A stretch of 11,948 nt of DNA from UBA3792 sp045576895 (GTDB lineage: Bacteria > Bacillota > Clostridia > Christensenellales > CAG-138). Location: the NCBI GenBank assembly GCA_045576895.1, contig JAZNHI010000058.1, positions 1-11,948 on the forward strand, in the 5' to 3' direction. The position numbers and the translations under genes were made by a program. Shown here in pieces: positions 5,854 through 11,948 of this stretch; the stretch's first letter is position 1, and each line of letters opens with the position of its first letter. The notes under the pieces are model-generated. The model was not told where the DNA came from and searched no databases. It saw only the letters and a list, made by a program, of their open reading frames with translations.

Positions 5854-7593
5854 TCACATCCGTTCCGGCACCTTGGCGTTGACCGCGGCGATCAGCTCTC
5901 TGACCTTGGCGGCAACCGTTTCGGCGGCGCCGTCGATCGCGATGTCCTCGCGGAAGGACTTGTCGCGCGCGGCAAGCTCGAACGCGTTGCGGGAGAGCGT
6001 CTTCGGCGAGATGACCACGCGCACCGGCGCGCCGAGTAAGTCCGCGTCGGAGAACATAACGCCCGCGGAAACGGGACGGTCGTCGTACAGCACCTCGACG
6101 CCTGCGTCCTCGAGCTCTTTGCAAAGCTTGTCCGCCGCGTTCTTCACGTCCGCGTTGTCGATGCGCAGCGCGCAGATCTCGACCTGCCACGGCGCGATCG
6201 TGATCGGCCAGATGGGACCGTAATCGTCGTGATGCGCTTCGCACACGGATGCGATGAGACGTCCGACGCCGATGCCGTAGCAGCCCATGATCGGGTTCTT
6301 GCGCTCGCCGTTCTCCGCGTCGTAGGTCATGCCCATCGCCTCGGTGTATCGCTTACCGAGCTGGAAGATGTTGCCGACCTCAATGCCGCGGCGGACCGTC
6401 AGGCTGTGACGGCCGCAGTTCGGGCAAACGCCGCCCTCGACCGCCTTTGAAAGATCGAGATATTCGGTCGTTTCAGGCAGATCGCGCGTCGGCGTGAAGC
6501 CGGTAAAGTGGTATTCGGGCTTGTTCGCGCCGCAGACGAGGTTCGTCGCGCCGAAGATCGAGCGGTCGAACAGCACCGTCGCCTTGGTTTCGAGCCCGAC
6601 CGGACCGATGTTGCCGGCAGCGAGGTTCGCGTTCTCGACGTCGACCGCGGGATGGATCTCCGCCTTCAGATAATTTGTCAGCTTGGTCTCGTTGACCTCC
6701 CTGTCGCCGCGCACGAAGATCAGCACGTAGGAATCGTCCGCGTTGCGCTGATAGACGACCGCCTTGCAGGTCTTTGCGTCGTCGACCGAAAGGAGCTTTC
6801 CGACCTCCTCGATCGTCTTGGCGTCGCCGGTAAAGACCTCGGTGAGCGGTTCGAGCGTTTCGTCCGCAACGTTTTCGGTGATGGCGTCGCACGCTTCCAT
6901 GTTCGCGCGGAAGCCGCATTCGGGGCAGATCACGATGGAATCCTCGCCGATGTCGGTCAAAAGCATGAATTCGTGGCTGACCTTGCCGCCCATCATGCCG
7001 GAATCCGACTTGACCGCAAGCACCTCGGGCACGCCCGCGCGGGCGTAGATGCGCTCATACGCGCGATAGGCGCGGTCATAGTACGCTTCGAGGTCCTCTT
7101 GCGAGGTGTGGAACGAATATGCGTCCTTCATCGTGAACTCGCGCACGCGAATGAGGCCGCCTCTTGCGCGCGGCTCGTCGCGGAACTTGGTCTGGATCTG
7201 ATAGATCATGAACGGGTACTTCTGATACGTGCCCGCCACGTTCATTGCCATCTGCACCGCCGCCTCCTCGTGCGTCATGCCGAGGACCATGTCGGCGCCG
7301 CCGCGGTCCTTGAACCTCAAAAGCTCCTTGCCGATGCTCTCGAATCTGCCCGAGCTCTGCCACAGCGTTGCGGGCATGACGACCGGGAACAGGACCTCCT
7401 GTCCGTCGATCGCGTCCATCTCTTCGCGCAGGATCTTTTCGATCTTGTTCTGAATGCGCTTTGCCGGCATGAACAGCGAATAGATGCCGTTGCCGACCTG
7501 CTTCATATAGCCGCCGCGCGTCATGAGATTCTGACTCTCGATGTCAAACGCGCGTTCCTTGAACCGTTCTCCCAAAATGTTCTTTACCTTCAT
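5854..7593 (-). CDS. proS: Prolyl-tRNA synthetase (bacterial type, with INS editing domain)
   Basis: The 579-residue cytosolic class II synthetase charges tRNA-Pro with proline using ATP. The numbering here is from ATG 7593. The catalytic core holds the THEE loop (107-110), motif 2 FRDE...RVREFTMKD (137-157) and motif 3 GIGVGRL (440-446). Between motifs 2 and 3 lies the insertion (INS) domain (about 220-395) that deacylates mischarged Ala-tRNA-Pro, including NIGPVG (328-333). The anticodon-binding domain covers about 468-560. The length is typical for the bacterial form. The start is ATG 7593 because GGAGGAG lies three bases upstream (7597-7603). A TTG at 7605 would overlap that Shine-Dalgarno and is rejected. 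It begins 30 bases after the GNAT stop, so it may be cotranscribed with the GNAT and M15 genes. A weak TATAAC box at 7608-7613 could be an internal promoter. Confidence 0.98.
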   Translation of the reverse strand: MKVKNILGERFKERAFDIESQNLMTRGGYMKQVGNGIYSLFMPAKRIQNKIEKILREEMDAIDGQEVLFPVVMPATLWQSSGRFESIGKELLRFKDRGGADMVLGMTHEEAAVQMAMNVAGTYQKYPFMIYQIQTKFRDEPRARGGLIRVREFTMKDAYSFHTSQEDLEAYYDRAYRAYERIYARAGVPEVLAVKSDSGMMGGKVSHEFMLLTDIGEDSIVICPECGFRANMEACDAITENVADETLEPLTEVFTGDAKTIEEVGKLLSVDDAKTCKAVVYQRNADDSYVLIFVRGDREVNETKLTNYLKAEIHPAVDVENANLAAGNIGPVGLETKATVLFDRSIFGATNLVCGANKPEYHFTGFTPTRDLPETTEYLDLSKAVEGGVCPNCGRHSLTVRRGIEVGNIFQLGKRYTEAMGMTYDAENGERKNPIMGCYGIGVGRLIASVCEAHHDDYGPIWPITIAPWQVEICALRIDNADVKNAADKLCKELEDAGVEVLYDDRPVSAGVMFSDADLLGAPVRVVISPKTLSRNAFELAARDKSFREDIAIDGAAETVAAKVRELIAAVNAKVPERM

Positions 7594-7596
7594 ATT

Positions 7597-7603
7597 CTCC
7601 TCC
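7597..7603 (-). promoter_or_regulatory. proS ribosome-binding site (decides the start)
   Basis: GGAGGAG is followed by AAT and then ATG at 7593. The in-frame TTG at 7605-7603 shares its last G with this site, so it cannot serve as an independent start with its own Shine-Dalgarno. Confidence 0.8.
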
Positions 7604-7623
7604 AAATGGTTATACTCTGTATT

Positions 7624-8349
7624 TCAGACCGTTTCGGTCGTTTCTTCCTTATGCATCCAGTAGATCTCGCCGTCGGAAACGACCATGCCGAGGCTTTCCT
7701 GAAGCTTTCTTGACACTTCGTTGCCCACAAAAATCTGTCCGTACGGCGTCCAGCCGCGGCGAAGTGCTTCGTTCACGATGAAGATCTCCAGCGCAGAACC
7801 GATGCCGAGTCGCCGATACGCCGGCAATACCTCCAGCATGCCGCCGCTGCCATCGTCGTGGAATCCGATAAATGCGCAGAGCTTGCCGTCCCGGTATCCC
7901 GCAAACAGTTCACCCTCTTCAATGCGTTCCTCGAAATACGCACGATCGGCGACTGTGTGGTAGTGTTCCATCAAAAAAGGAATGTCCTTTGTTTCGAACG
8001 GTCGAATCTCGCACACATCCGGCACCGGAATCGGTTCCTTCTTTGGGTAATACGCCTGCCAGCACGGGTTGATGCGCGAAAATTCCGGAATGACGGCATG
8101 AACAGCGTCGCGTGCCGCTTTGCTGTGTGCCACAATCCCATCGCATGTCACGTCCCTTGCCGAAAGCGCGCGTATACCCGCTTCGACCGTTTCACAGCAC
8201 AGCAGCATCAGCCACCCGCGCGTTTTCAAAAGCACCGCATCGGCTTCCGCGTACAGAATCTTCGCGCTTTTGCGTTTGATCGCCTCGATCATGTCGATGC
8301 GCAGCGTGCGGTCCTGTTCCAGATACGCAAGGATCTCCTGTTCGTTCAC
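7624..8349 (-). CDS. GNAT-family N-acetyltransferase of unknown substrate
   Basis: This is a 241-residue protein with a C-terminal GNAT domain (about 113-236). Motif A, the acetyl-CoA pyrophosphate loop, is LPAYRRLGIGSAL (175-187), with the R/QxxGxG signature at 179-184. The VGNEVSRKLQESLGM stretch (208-222) matches motif B. The N-terminal 110 residues look like the distinct N-terminal half seen in two-part FR47-like acetyltransferases; I cannot name its ligand. The GTG start at 8349 overlaps the M15 stop as GTGA, and AAGGGGG lies seven bases upstream (8357-8363), which indicates translational coupling. An ATG at 8418 exists but lies inside the M15 gene and lacks such support. The product is probably cytosolic. 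Confidence 0.85.
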   Translation of the reverse strand: MNEQEILAYLEQDRTLRIDMIEAIKRKSAKILYAEADAVLLKTRGWLMLLCCETVEAGIRALSARDVTCDGIVAHSKAARDAVHAVIPEFSRINPCWQAYYPKKEPIPVPDVCEIRPFETKDIPFLMEHYHTVADRAYFEERIEEGELFAGYRDGKLCAFIGFHDDGSGGMLEVLPAYRRLGIGSALEIFIVNEALRRGWTPYGQIFVGNEVSRKLQESLGMVVSDGEIYWMHKEETTETV

Positions 8350-9257
8350 GGCGTAACCCCCTTTACATCCTTCGAAAAATGCTGATAATCCTTCTGCCCC
8401 TTGAAATGTCCGCCCCACTTCCAGCCATGCTTTGTGAACAGCTTGTAGCAGAGGTCCTTTTCGGTGATCATGCCGGGGCGAACGTCCTTGCGATCCAGAT
8501 ACGGCTCGCTCTCCAAAGGCGCAAAGCTGCCGTCCGGACGAATGTACGGGTTTTCGACCGGGTTGATGTCGATCGCCGTGCCGTAGCTGTGCCGCGAAAA
8601 ATAGTTCTTGCCGGTAACTTTGCGGCAGCAGTACGCCGAGGTATTGTCCGCCGACATCGACAGCCCGTCCGTAAACGGCTGTCCGTAATCGTCGACAAGC
8701 CGCACCGAGCGCAGCGGGTATTTCGCGTTATACAGCGCTTCGAAGATCTCCATGACGTCCTTCGTGACCTTGCGATGCACCAGAAGCTCGCCCTCGTGCT
8801 CCGCGCCGTCGAAGTCCACATACAGGATGTGCACGTAACGAAGGTCCGTTATCCGCACCGGCGCGTCCTTGGGATCCTCCGGAAAGCTCATGCCGATGAC
8901 GCGCTTCTGAAGCGCCTCGGTCGGCGCGCAGTACCAGAAGCCCGGATTCGTCTTTGACTCCTTCACGTCCTCGCCGCGGTACGGATTCGGCGTCGGTGTG
9001 GGCTCCGGCGTCGGTTCCGGCGTCGGGGTCGGCACGGGCGTCGGCGTCGGCACGGGACCGAGCGACACGGGCACTTCCGTTTCCGGCGCAAGGACCGTGT
9101 CTGCCTCAACGACCGGTTCCGGGGTCGGCGTCCGAACGTCCGAAACGGCGGTCGCCGCTTCGGTCTTCGACGGTTCCGCTGCCGTTTCCGGCGGATTCGG
9201 TTGTACGGTGCAGGCTGCCGTCAGCAGCACGCACAGCAGCAGGAGAAGGCGTTTCAT
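8346..9257 (-). CDS. M15-family metallopeptidase lipoprotein (VanY-like D,D-carboxypeptidase fold)
   Basis: This 303-residue exported protein begins with a lipoprotein-type signal MKRLLLLLCVLLTAAC, with the modified Cys most likely C16 (TAAC is a slightly off-consensus lipobox). A Pro/Thr/Glu linker spans about 20-92. The C-terminal domain (about 105-300) carries the M15 zinc signature: SRHSYGTAID (221-230, zinc ligands H223 and D230) and the DYQHF element (290-294, ligand H293), with the usual WGGHF just before. Relatives trim D-Ala from peptidoglycan peptides or cleave wall cross-links, so it probably acts at the outer face of the membrane. The ATG is fixed by the signal peptide. No Shine-Dalgarno is present, and a -10 box lies seven bases upstream. 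It is coupled to the GNAT gene downstream. No other van resistance genes are nearby. Confidence 0.92.
   Translation of the reverse strand: MKRLLLLLCVLLTAACTVQPNPPETAAEPSKTEAATAVSDVRTPTPEPVVEADTVLAPETEVPVSLGPVPTPTPVPTPTPEPTPEPTPTPNPYRGEDVKESKTNPGFWYCAPTEALQKRVIGMSFPEDPKDAPVRITDLRYVHILYVDFDGAEHEGELLVHRKVTKDVMEIFEALYNAKYPLRSVRLVDDYGQPFTDGLSMSADNTSAYCCRKVTGKNYFSRHSYGTAIDINPVENPYIRPDGSFAPLESEPYLDRKDVRPGMITEKDLCYKLFTKHGWKWGGHFKGQKDYQHFSKDVKGVTP
8988..9050 (-). repeat. Low-complexity Pro/Thr/Glu linker repeat in the M15 lipoprotein
   Basis: Short in-frame repeats encode alternating PT/PE pairs (residues about 70-90). This is the kind of extended linker that holds a lipoprotein domain away from the membrane. 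On the plus strand it appears as a GGCGTCGG-type repeat, which is only the reverse reading of this linker. Confidence 0.8.
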
Positions 9258-9264
9258 AAATGTC

Positions 9265-9293
9265 AGTATACCGCAGATTCCGGCGCTTGTACA
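9265..9293 (-). promoter_or_regulatory. Putative promoter for the M15-GNAT(-proS) unit, predicted leaderless
   Basis: On the minus strand, -10 TATACT (9270-9265) lies 17 bases after a weak -35 TGTACA (9293-9288). Normal spacing puts the start near 9258, one base before the ATG at 9257. The -35 match is only partial, so the call rests mainly on the -10 and on the terminator immediately upstream, which implies a new transcript must begin here. Confidence 0.55.
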
Positions 9294-9308
9294 GTGCTTT
9301 TTTCATAT

Positions 9309-9337
9309 AAAAAACAGCCGTGCTGCGCGCACGGCTG
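9309..9337 (-). terminator. Rho-independent terminator of the nucleoside ABC transporter operon
   Basis: On the minus strand, a perfect nine-base stem CAGCCGTGC / GCACGGCTG (9337-9315) with a five-base loop is followed directly by TTTTTT (9314-9309). It lies 16 bases after the stop of the last permease gene and separates that operon from the M15 promoter. Confidence 0.93.
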
Positions 9338-9353
9338 CCCGTTCGGGGATTTG

Positions 9354-10310
9354 CTATTTCAATTCGAGCTTCTTAAGCTGCTGTCTTGCGAGGCGCTCTC
9401 TTCTGCGCTGACCGCTGACGACGACATAGACCATCATGATGATCGTGATGACGTACGGGATCGCCGAGGTCAGGTCGGCGTCGACGAGCTTCGAGCTCTG
9501 CAGCTGCAGACCGATCGCGTCGAAGAAGCCGAACATCAGCGCGGCAAGGAAGACCTTGACCGGGTTCGCCCCGCCGAAGATGACGCAGGCAAACGCGATA
9601 TAGCCGCGCCCCGCGACCATGCGCTGTCCGAACTGTCCGTTCAGGTTTCCGAGCGACAGATGCGCACCCGCAAGCCCGCAGAACACGCCGCACAGGATCG
9701 AAGCGATCCACTTCATCTTTTCGGGGTCCTTGCCGGCGGTGCGCAGCGTTTCGGGCGATTCACCGGACGCGCGGATCCAGAAGCCCATCGGCGTGCGGTA
9801 CACGAACAGCCACATCAGTGCAACGAATCCCCAGGTGAGGTAAACGAACAGGCTGTGTCCGCTGAGAATGCTCCCGAAAAACGGGATATCCTTGATGAGC
9901 GGGATCGCAATGTTGTGGAGATGCGGCGCGTTGGAAATGCCCGCCGAATCGAACAGCGACCGCGAGAGGTACACCGTGATGCCCATCGCAAACGTGTTCA
10001 GCGCGCAGCCGATGATGAACTCGTCAGATCTCAGCTTGACCGTGAACAGTGCGAAGAACAGACCGACCAGCACGCCCAGGACGATCGCCGCGAAGATGCC
10101 GAGCACGGCGCTTGCAAGCGCGGTGGAAACCGCCGCCGCGGTGAACGCGCCCATCAGAATCATGCCGTCCATACCGATGTTCATGATGCCCGCGTGCTCG
10201 GTCATGAGCCCGCCGAGCGCCGCCAGCGCGACCGGCGTTGCGCTTCTCAGCATCTGGTTCAGGGTGCTTGAGGCAACCGTCAGAAAACTCGACCAGCCGT
10301 TGTTATTCAT
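9354..10310 (-). CDS. Nucleoside-type ABC transporter permease (NupQ-like)
   Basis: The 318-residue multi-pass membrane protein belongs to the BPD_transp_2 family, the branch that works with BMP/PnrA-type nucleoside-binding lipoproteins. Key features are the TEHAGIMNIGMDGMILMGA segment (37-55), LRSDEFIIGCALN (93-105) and GRGYIAFACVIFGGANP (234-250), where the cytoplasmic coupling loop is expected. About nine hydrophobic segments are present, and a basic tail QRRRERLARQQLKK ends the protein. It overlaps the upstream permease by eight bases. GGAGG at 10319-10323, eight bases before the ATG, lies inside that gene. It forms the membrane channel with the other permease. B. subtilis NupQ imports guanosine with its partners; the exact nucleoside here is not readable from sequence. 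Confidence 0.92.
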   Translation of the reverse strand: MNNNGWSSFLTVASSTLNQMLRSATPVALAALGGLMTEHAGIMNIGMDGMILMGAFTAAAVSTALASAVLGIFAAIVLGVLVGLFFALFTVKLRSDEFIIGCALNTFAMGITVYLSRSLFDSAGISNAPHLHNIAIPLIKDIPFFGSILSGHSLFVYLTWGFVALMWLFVYRTPMGFWIRASGESPETLRTAGKDPEKMKWIASILCGVFCGLAGAHLSLGNLNGQFGQRMVAGRGYIAFACVIFGGANPVKVFLAALMFGFFDAIGLQLQSSKLVDADLTSAIPYVITIIMMVYVVVSGQRRRERLARQQLKKLELK

Positions 10311-11418
10311 GCGCGGCGCCTCCTTCCATGCGTTTTGCGATCTCCCGCTTGGCGGCGCGCGTCTCCCTTGCCTGATGGATCGCAGCGCGGACGCCCTTTT
10401 CGCCCGCCATGCAGAAGATGACCGCCGTCTGGATGATCCAGTAGATCTGGATCGGCACGCCGACGGTGTCCTCCATGTAGATCGCGCCCCAGCGGAGAAT
10501 CGCGAAGATCAGGGAGATGATGATCGTCGGGACCGGCATGTACTGTGCGATCATCGCAACCATCAGCCCTTCAAAGTAGTATTCGTTCGAGATCGACGAC
10601 TGGTACTTGCCGGCGGCGCCGTATACGCGGAACATGCCCGTAAGACCGCACATCATGCCGGAAACGACCATCGCAATGATCACGATCCGGTCCGCCTTGA
10701 GTCCCGCAAACCGCGCAAACCGCGGATTGTCGCCGACGAGACGCATCTCATAGCCCTTGGTCGTCTTCTGCAGAACGTACCATACGAGGAACGTCAGCAC
10801 CGCAGAGACGAGGATCGCGGTGGACAGGTTCGAGCTCGGGATCAGCTTTCCGAACATGAACGAACGGTCCAGCGGGGACGTGTCGCTGATCACGCGCGGG
10901 TTCGGGTTCTTCCACGGACCTTTGGAAAAATAGCCGCAAAGATACACCGCGACCGAGTTCAGCATGATCGTGGTGATGACCTCGTTGACCTTCAGCTTGA
11001 CCTTCAAAACGCCCGGAATGAACGCGTAGAACCCGCCGACGGCGATCGCGCCGAGCGCGGCGCACGGGACCGCGATCCACGGGGATGCGTCCTTCAGCCA
11101 GACGCCGATCTGTGCGGCAAACAGCGCGCCGAGGACCAGCTGTCCTTCGCCGCCGACGTTGAAGATGCCTGCCCGCGAACCCACGTCGCACGCAAGCCCG
11201 CACAGGCACAGCACCATGGCATACTCAAGCATGTTGCCGAAATACTGTTTCGAGGAGAACGAACCCCCGATCAGCGCGCCGAGCGCCTTTCCGGTGTCAA
11301 AGCCGGTGACCGTCAGGATCACCGTGCCGATCAGCAGCGCGACCGTGAGGCTGATCACCAGTGCGACCAGATAGCCGAAATCAAACTTCTGCCGAAGCTT
11401 TGCGAAGAAATCCTTCAT
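10303..11418 (-). CDS. Nucleoside-type ABC transporter permease (NupP-like)
   Basis: This is a 371-residue BPD_transp_2 permease, the longer partner of the pair. It has a first membrane segment at about 17-40, the family segment SRAGIFNVGGEGQLVLGAL (81-99), KVNEVITTIMLN (143-154) and an extracellular insert near 165-195. A typical RLVGDNPRFARFAGL loop (226-240) is followed by GLTGMFRVYGAAGKY (258-272). The N-terminal cytoplasmic start and the charged tail (342-371, rich in Arg, Lys and Glu) fit NupP-type permeases. ATG 11418 overlaps the ATPase stop as ATGA, with GGGGAG just upstream, so translation is coupled. The shorter permease follows with an eight-base overlap. Gene order (ATPase, long permease, short permease) matches nupOPQ. 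Confidence 0.92.
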   Translation of the reverse strand: MKDFFAKLRQKFDFGYLVALVISLTVALLIGTVILTVTGFDTGKALGALIGGSFSSKQYFGNMLEYAMVLCLCGLACDVGSRAGIFNVGGEGQLVLGALFAAQIGVWLKDASPWIAVPCAALGAIAVGGFYAFIPGVLKVKLKVNEVITTIMLNSVAVYLCGYFSKGPWKNPNPRVISDTSPLDRSFMFGKLIPSSNLSTAILVSAVLTFLVWYVLQKTTKGYEMRLVGDNPRFARFAGLKADRIVIIAMVVSGMMCGLTGMFRVYGAAGKYQSSISNEYYFEGLMVAMIAQYMPVPTIIISLIFAILRWGAIYMEDTVGVPIQIYWIIQTAVIFCMAGEKGVRAAIHQARETRAAKREIAKRMEGGAAHE

Positions 11419-11917
11419 GCCTTCTCCCCCTCTCCGGTGCCGGTCATGTAAAGACCGATCTCCTCTTTTGTGATCTCATCCGCTTTGAACTCGCCGGTGA
11501 TCCTTCCTTCATACAGCGTGATAATGCGGTCCGAGAGGCGGAAGACCTCGTCCAGGTCCGCGGAGCTCAATAGGATCGCCGCGCCTTCGTTGCGCTTTTC
11601 GATGATGCGCGTGTGGAAGAACTCCATTGCGCCGATGTCCACGCCGCGCGTCGGCTGCGAGATCACCAGCACCGGCGTGTCGAAGCTGAATTCGCGCGCG
11701 ACGACGACCTTCTGCATGTTGCCGCCGGACATTGAGCCGACCTCGGTGTGAATGCCCGCGCCGCGAATGTCGAATTTCTCGTAAAGCTCCTCGGCGTAGC
11801 GGTCGACGGTCGATCGCCGCTGATGGAAGCCGAACAGATTGAAGCGCTTTTCCTTCTGCCTGCCGGTCAGGAGGTTGTCCGCTACCGACGCGACCTTGTC
11901 GACGCCGGTCGAAAGCC
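11415..11917 (-). CDS. Nucleoside-type ABC transporter ATP-binding protein (NupO-like), C-terminal part only
   Basis: About 167 C-terminal residues of a two-domain ABC ATPase are visible; the family is usually around 500 residues, so roughly two thirds are missing beyond the contig end. The visible part is the second nucleotide-binding domain: LSTGVDKVASVADNLLTG, the ABC signature MSGGNMQK (M codon at 11732), Walker B VLVISQPTRGVDIGAME and a D-loop/H-loop region LLSSADLDEVFRLSDRI. The Gln in QPTRG in place of the catalytic Glu is normal for this RbsA/NupO-like class. It would power nucleoside uptake with the two permeases. The frame stays open to 11948, but the codons for positions 11918-11948 come from an adapter. 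Genuine sequence ends inside the expected DRLSTG motif. The substrate-binding protein gene is probably upstream, off the contig. Confidence 0.92.
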
Positions 11918-11948
11918 AAGTCGGAGGCCAAGCGGTCTTAGGAAGACA
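11918..11948 (+). other. Untrimmed DNBSEQ/BGI-MGI sequencing adapter at the contig end
   Basis: The last 31 bases, beginning AAGTCGGAGGCC and ending GGAAGACA, match the first 31 bases of the 32-base BGI/MGI read-1 adapter as I remember it. The conserved ATPase reading frame loses its family match exactly at this junction. This is artificial sequence, not part of the genome. Confidence 0.95.

Noticed and set aside
8988..9060. GGCGTCGG-type repeats that at first look like a tandem repeat or CRISPR-like array
   Set aside because: They are short, irregular and in frame with the M15 lipoprotein, encoding its Pro/Thr linker; there are no spacers.
3778..9257. Possible vancomycin-resistance locus because VanW- and VanY-like proteins are in the same window
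   Set aside because: The two genes are more than 2.7 kb apart, on opposite strands and separated by proS. No vanH, vanA/B ligase, vanX or VanRS is present. Both families are common in susceptible Bacillota.
1..11948. Search for tRNA or rRNA genes, riboswitches, insertion sequences, attachment sites or CRISPR arrays
   Set aside because: Nearly all the sequence is accounted for by conserved genes with short gaps (largest 231 bases). I saw no cloverleaf, transposase, terminal inverted repeat or repeat-spacer pattern.

Overview
The window is a GC-rich stretch of bacterial chromosome carrying ordinary housekeeping and cell-envelope genes. The gene set points to Bacillota, most likely a Clostridia-type gut or environmental lineage: a NupOPQ-type nucleoside ABC transporter, a VanW protein with a basic tail, a Pro/Thr-linker lipoprotein peptidase, a zinc-ribbon bL28, and strong GGAGG ribosome-binding sites. 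The placement is inference from gene content; no rRNA or other taxonomic marker is present. The last 31 bases are an untrimmed sequencing adapter, so position 11918 is the real end of a contig, probably from a metagenome assembly.

Layout. From 1 to 2799 on the minus strand is a tight three-gene operon: a TrmH/SpoU-family RNA methyltransferase, then an AAA-NTPase/CYTH fusion protein, then a CPBP intramembrane protease cut by the left edge. Just upstream, also on the minus strand, are rpmB (bL28) with its own promoter and terminator, and trmL (tRNA wobble 2'-O-methyltransferase). At 3657-3777 trmL and a plus-strand VanW-family envelope gene are transcribed divergently from back-to-back promoters. 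VanW (3778-5622) converges on proS (minus), and the 231-base gap between them holds one clear terminator for each direction.

ProS (5854-7593) is preceded by a GNAT acetyltransferase and an M15-family peptidase lipoprotein; the last two are coupled by a GTGA overlap, and the peptidase has its own promoter next to its start codon. From 9354 to the right end on the minus strand are two nucleoside-type ABC permeases and the C-terminal part of their ATPase, overlapping by 4 and 8 bases and closed by a strong terminator. The substrate-binding lipoprotein expected upstream would lie beyond the contig end.

How the genes relate. rpmB, trmL, the SpoU-type methyltransferase and proS all serve translation. 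VanW and the M15 peptidase act at the cell wall, and the nucleoside transporter is a salvage system. I see no mobile element, CRISPR array, tRNA, rRNA or defence island, and no strong case for an undescribed system. The observations most worth following up are the adapter at the contig end, two envelope genes whose predicted transcripts start almost at the ATG (leaderless mRNAs, unusual in Bacillota), and the NTPase-CYTH fusion encoded with an RNA methyltransferase and a membrane protease.
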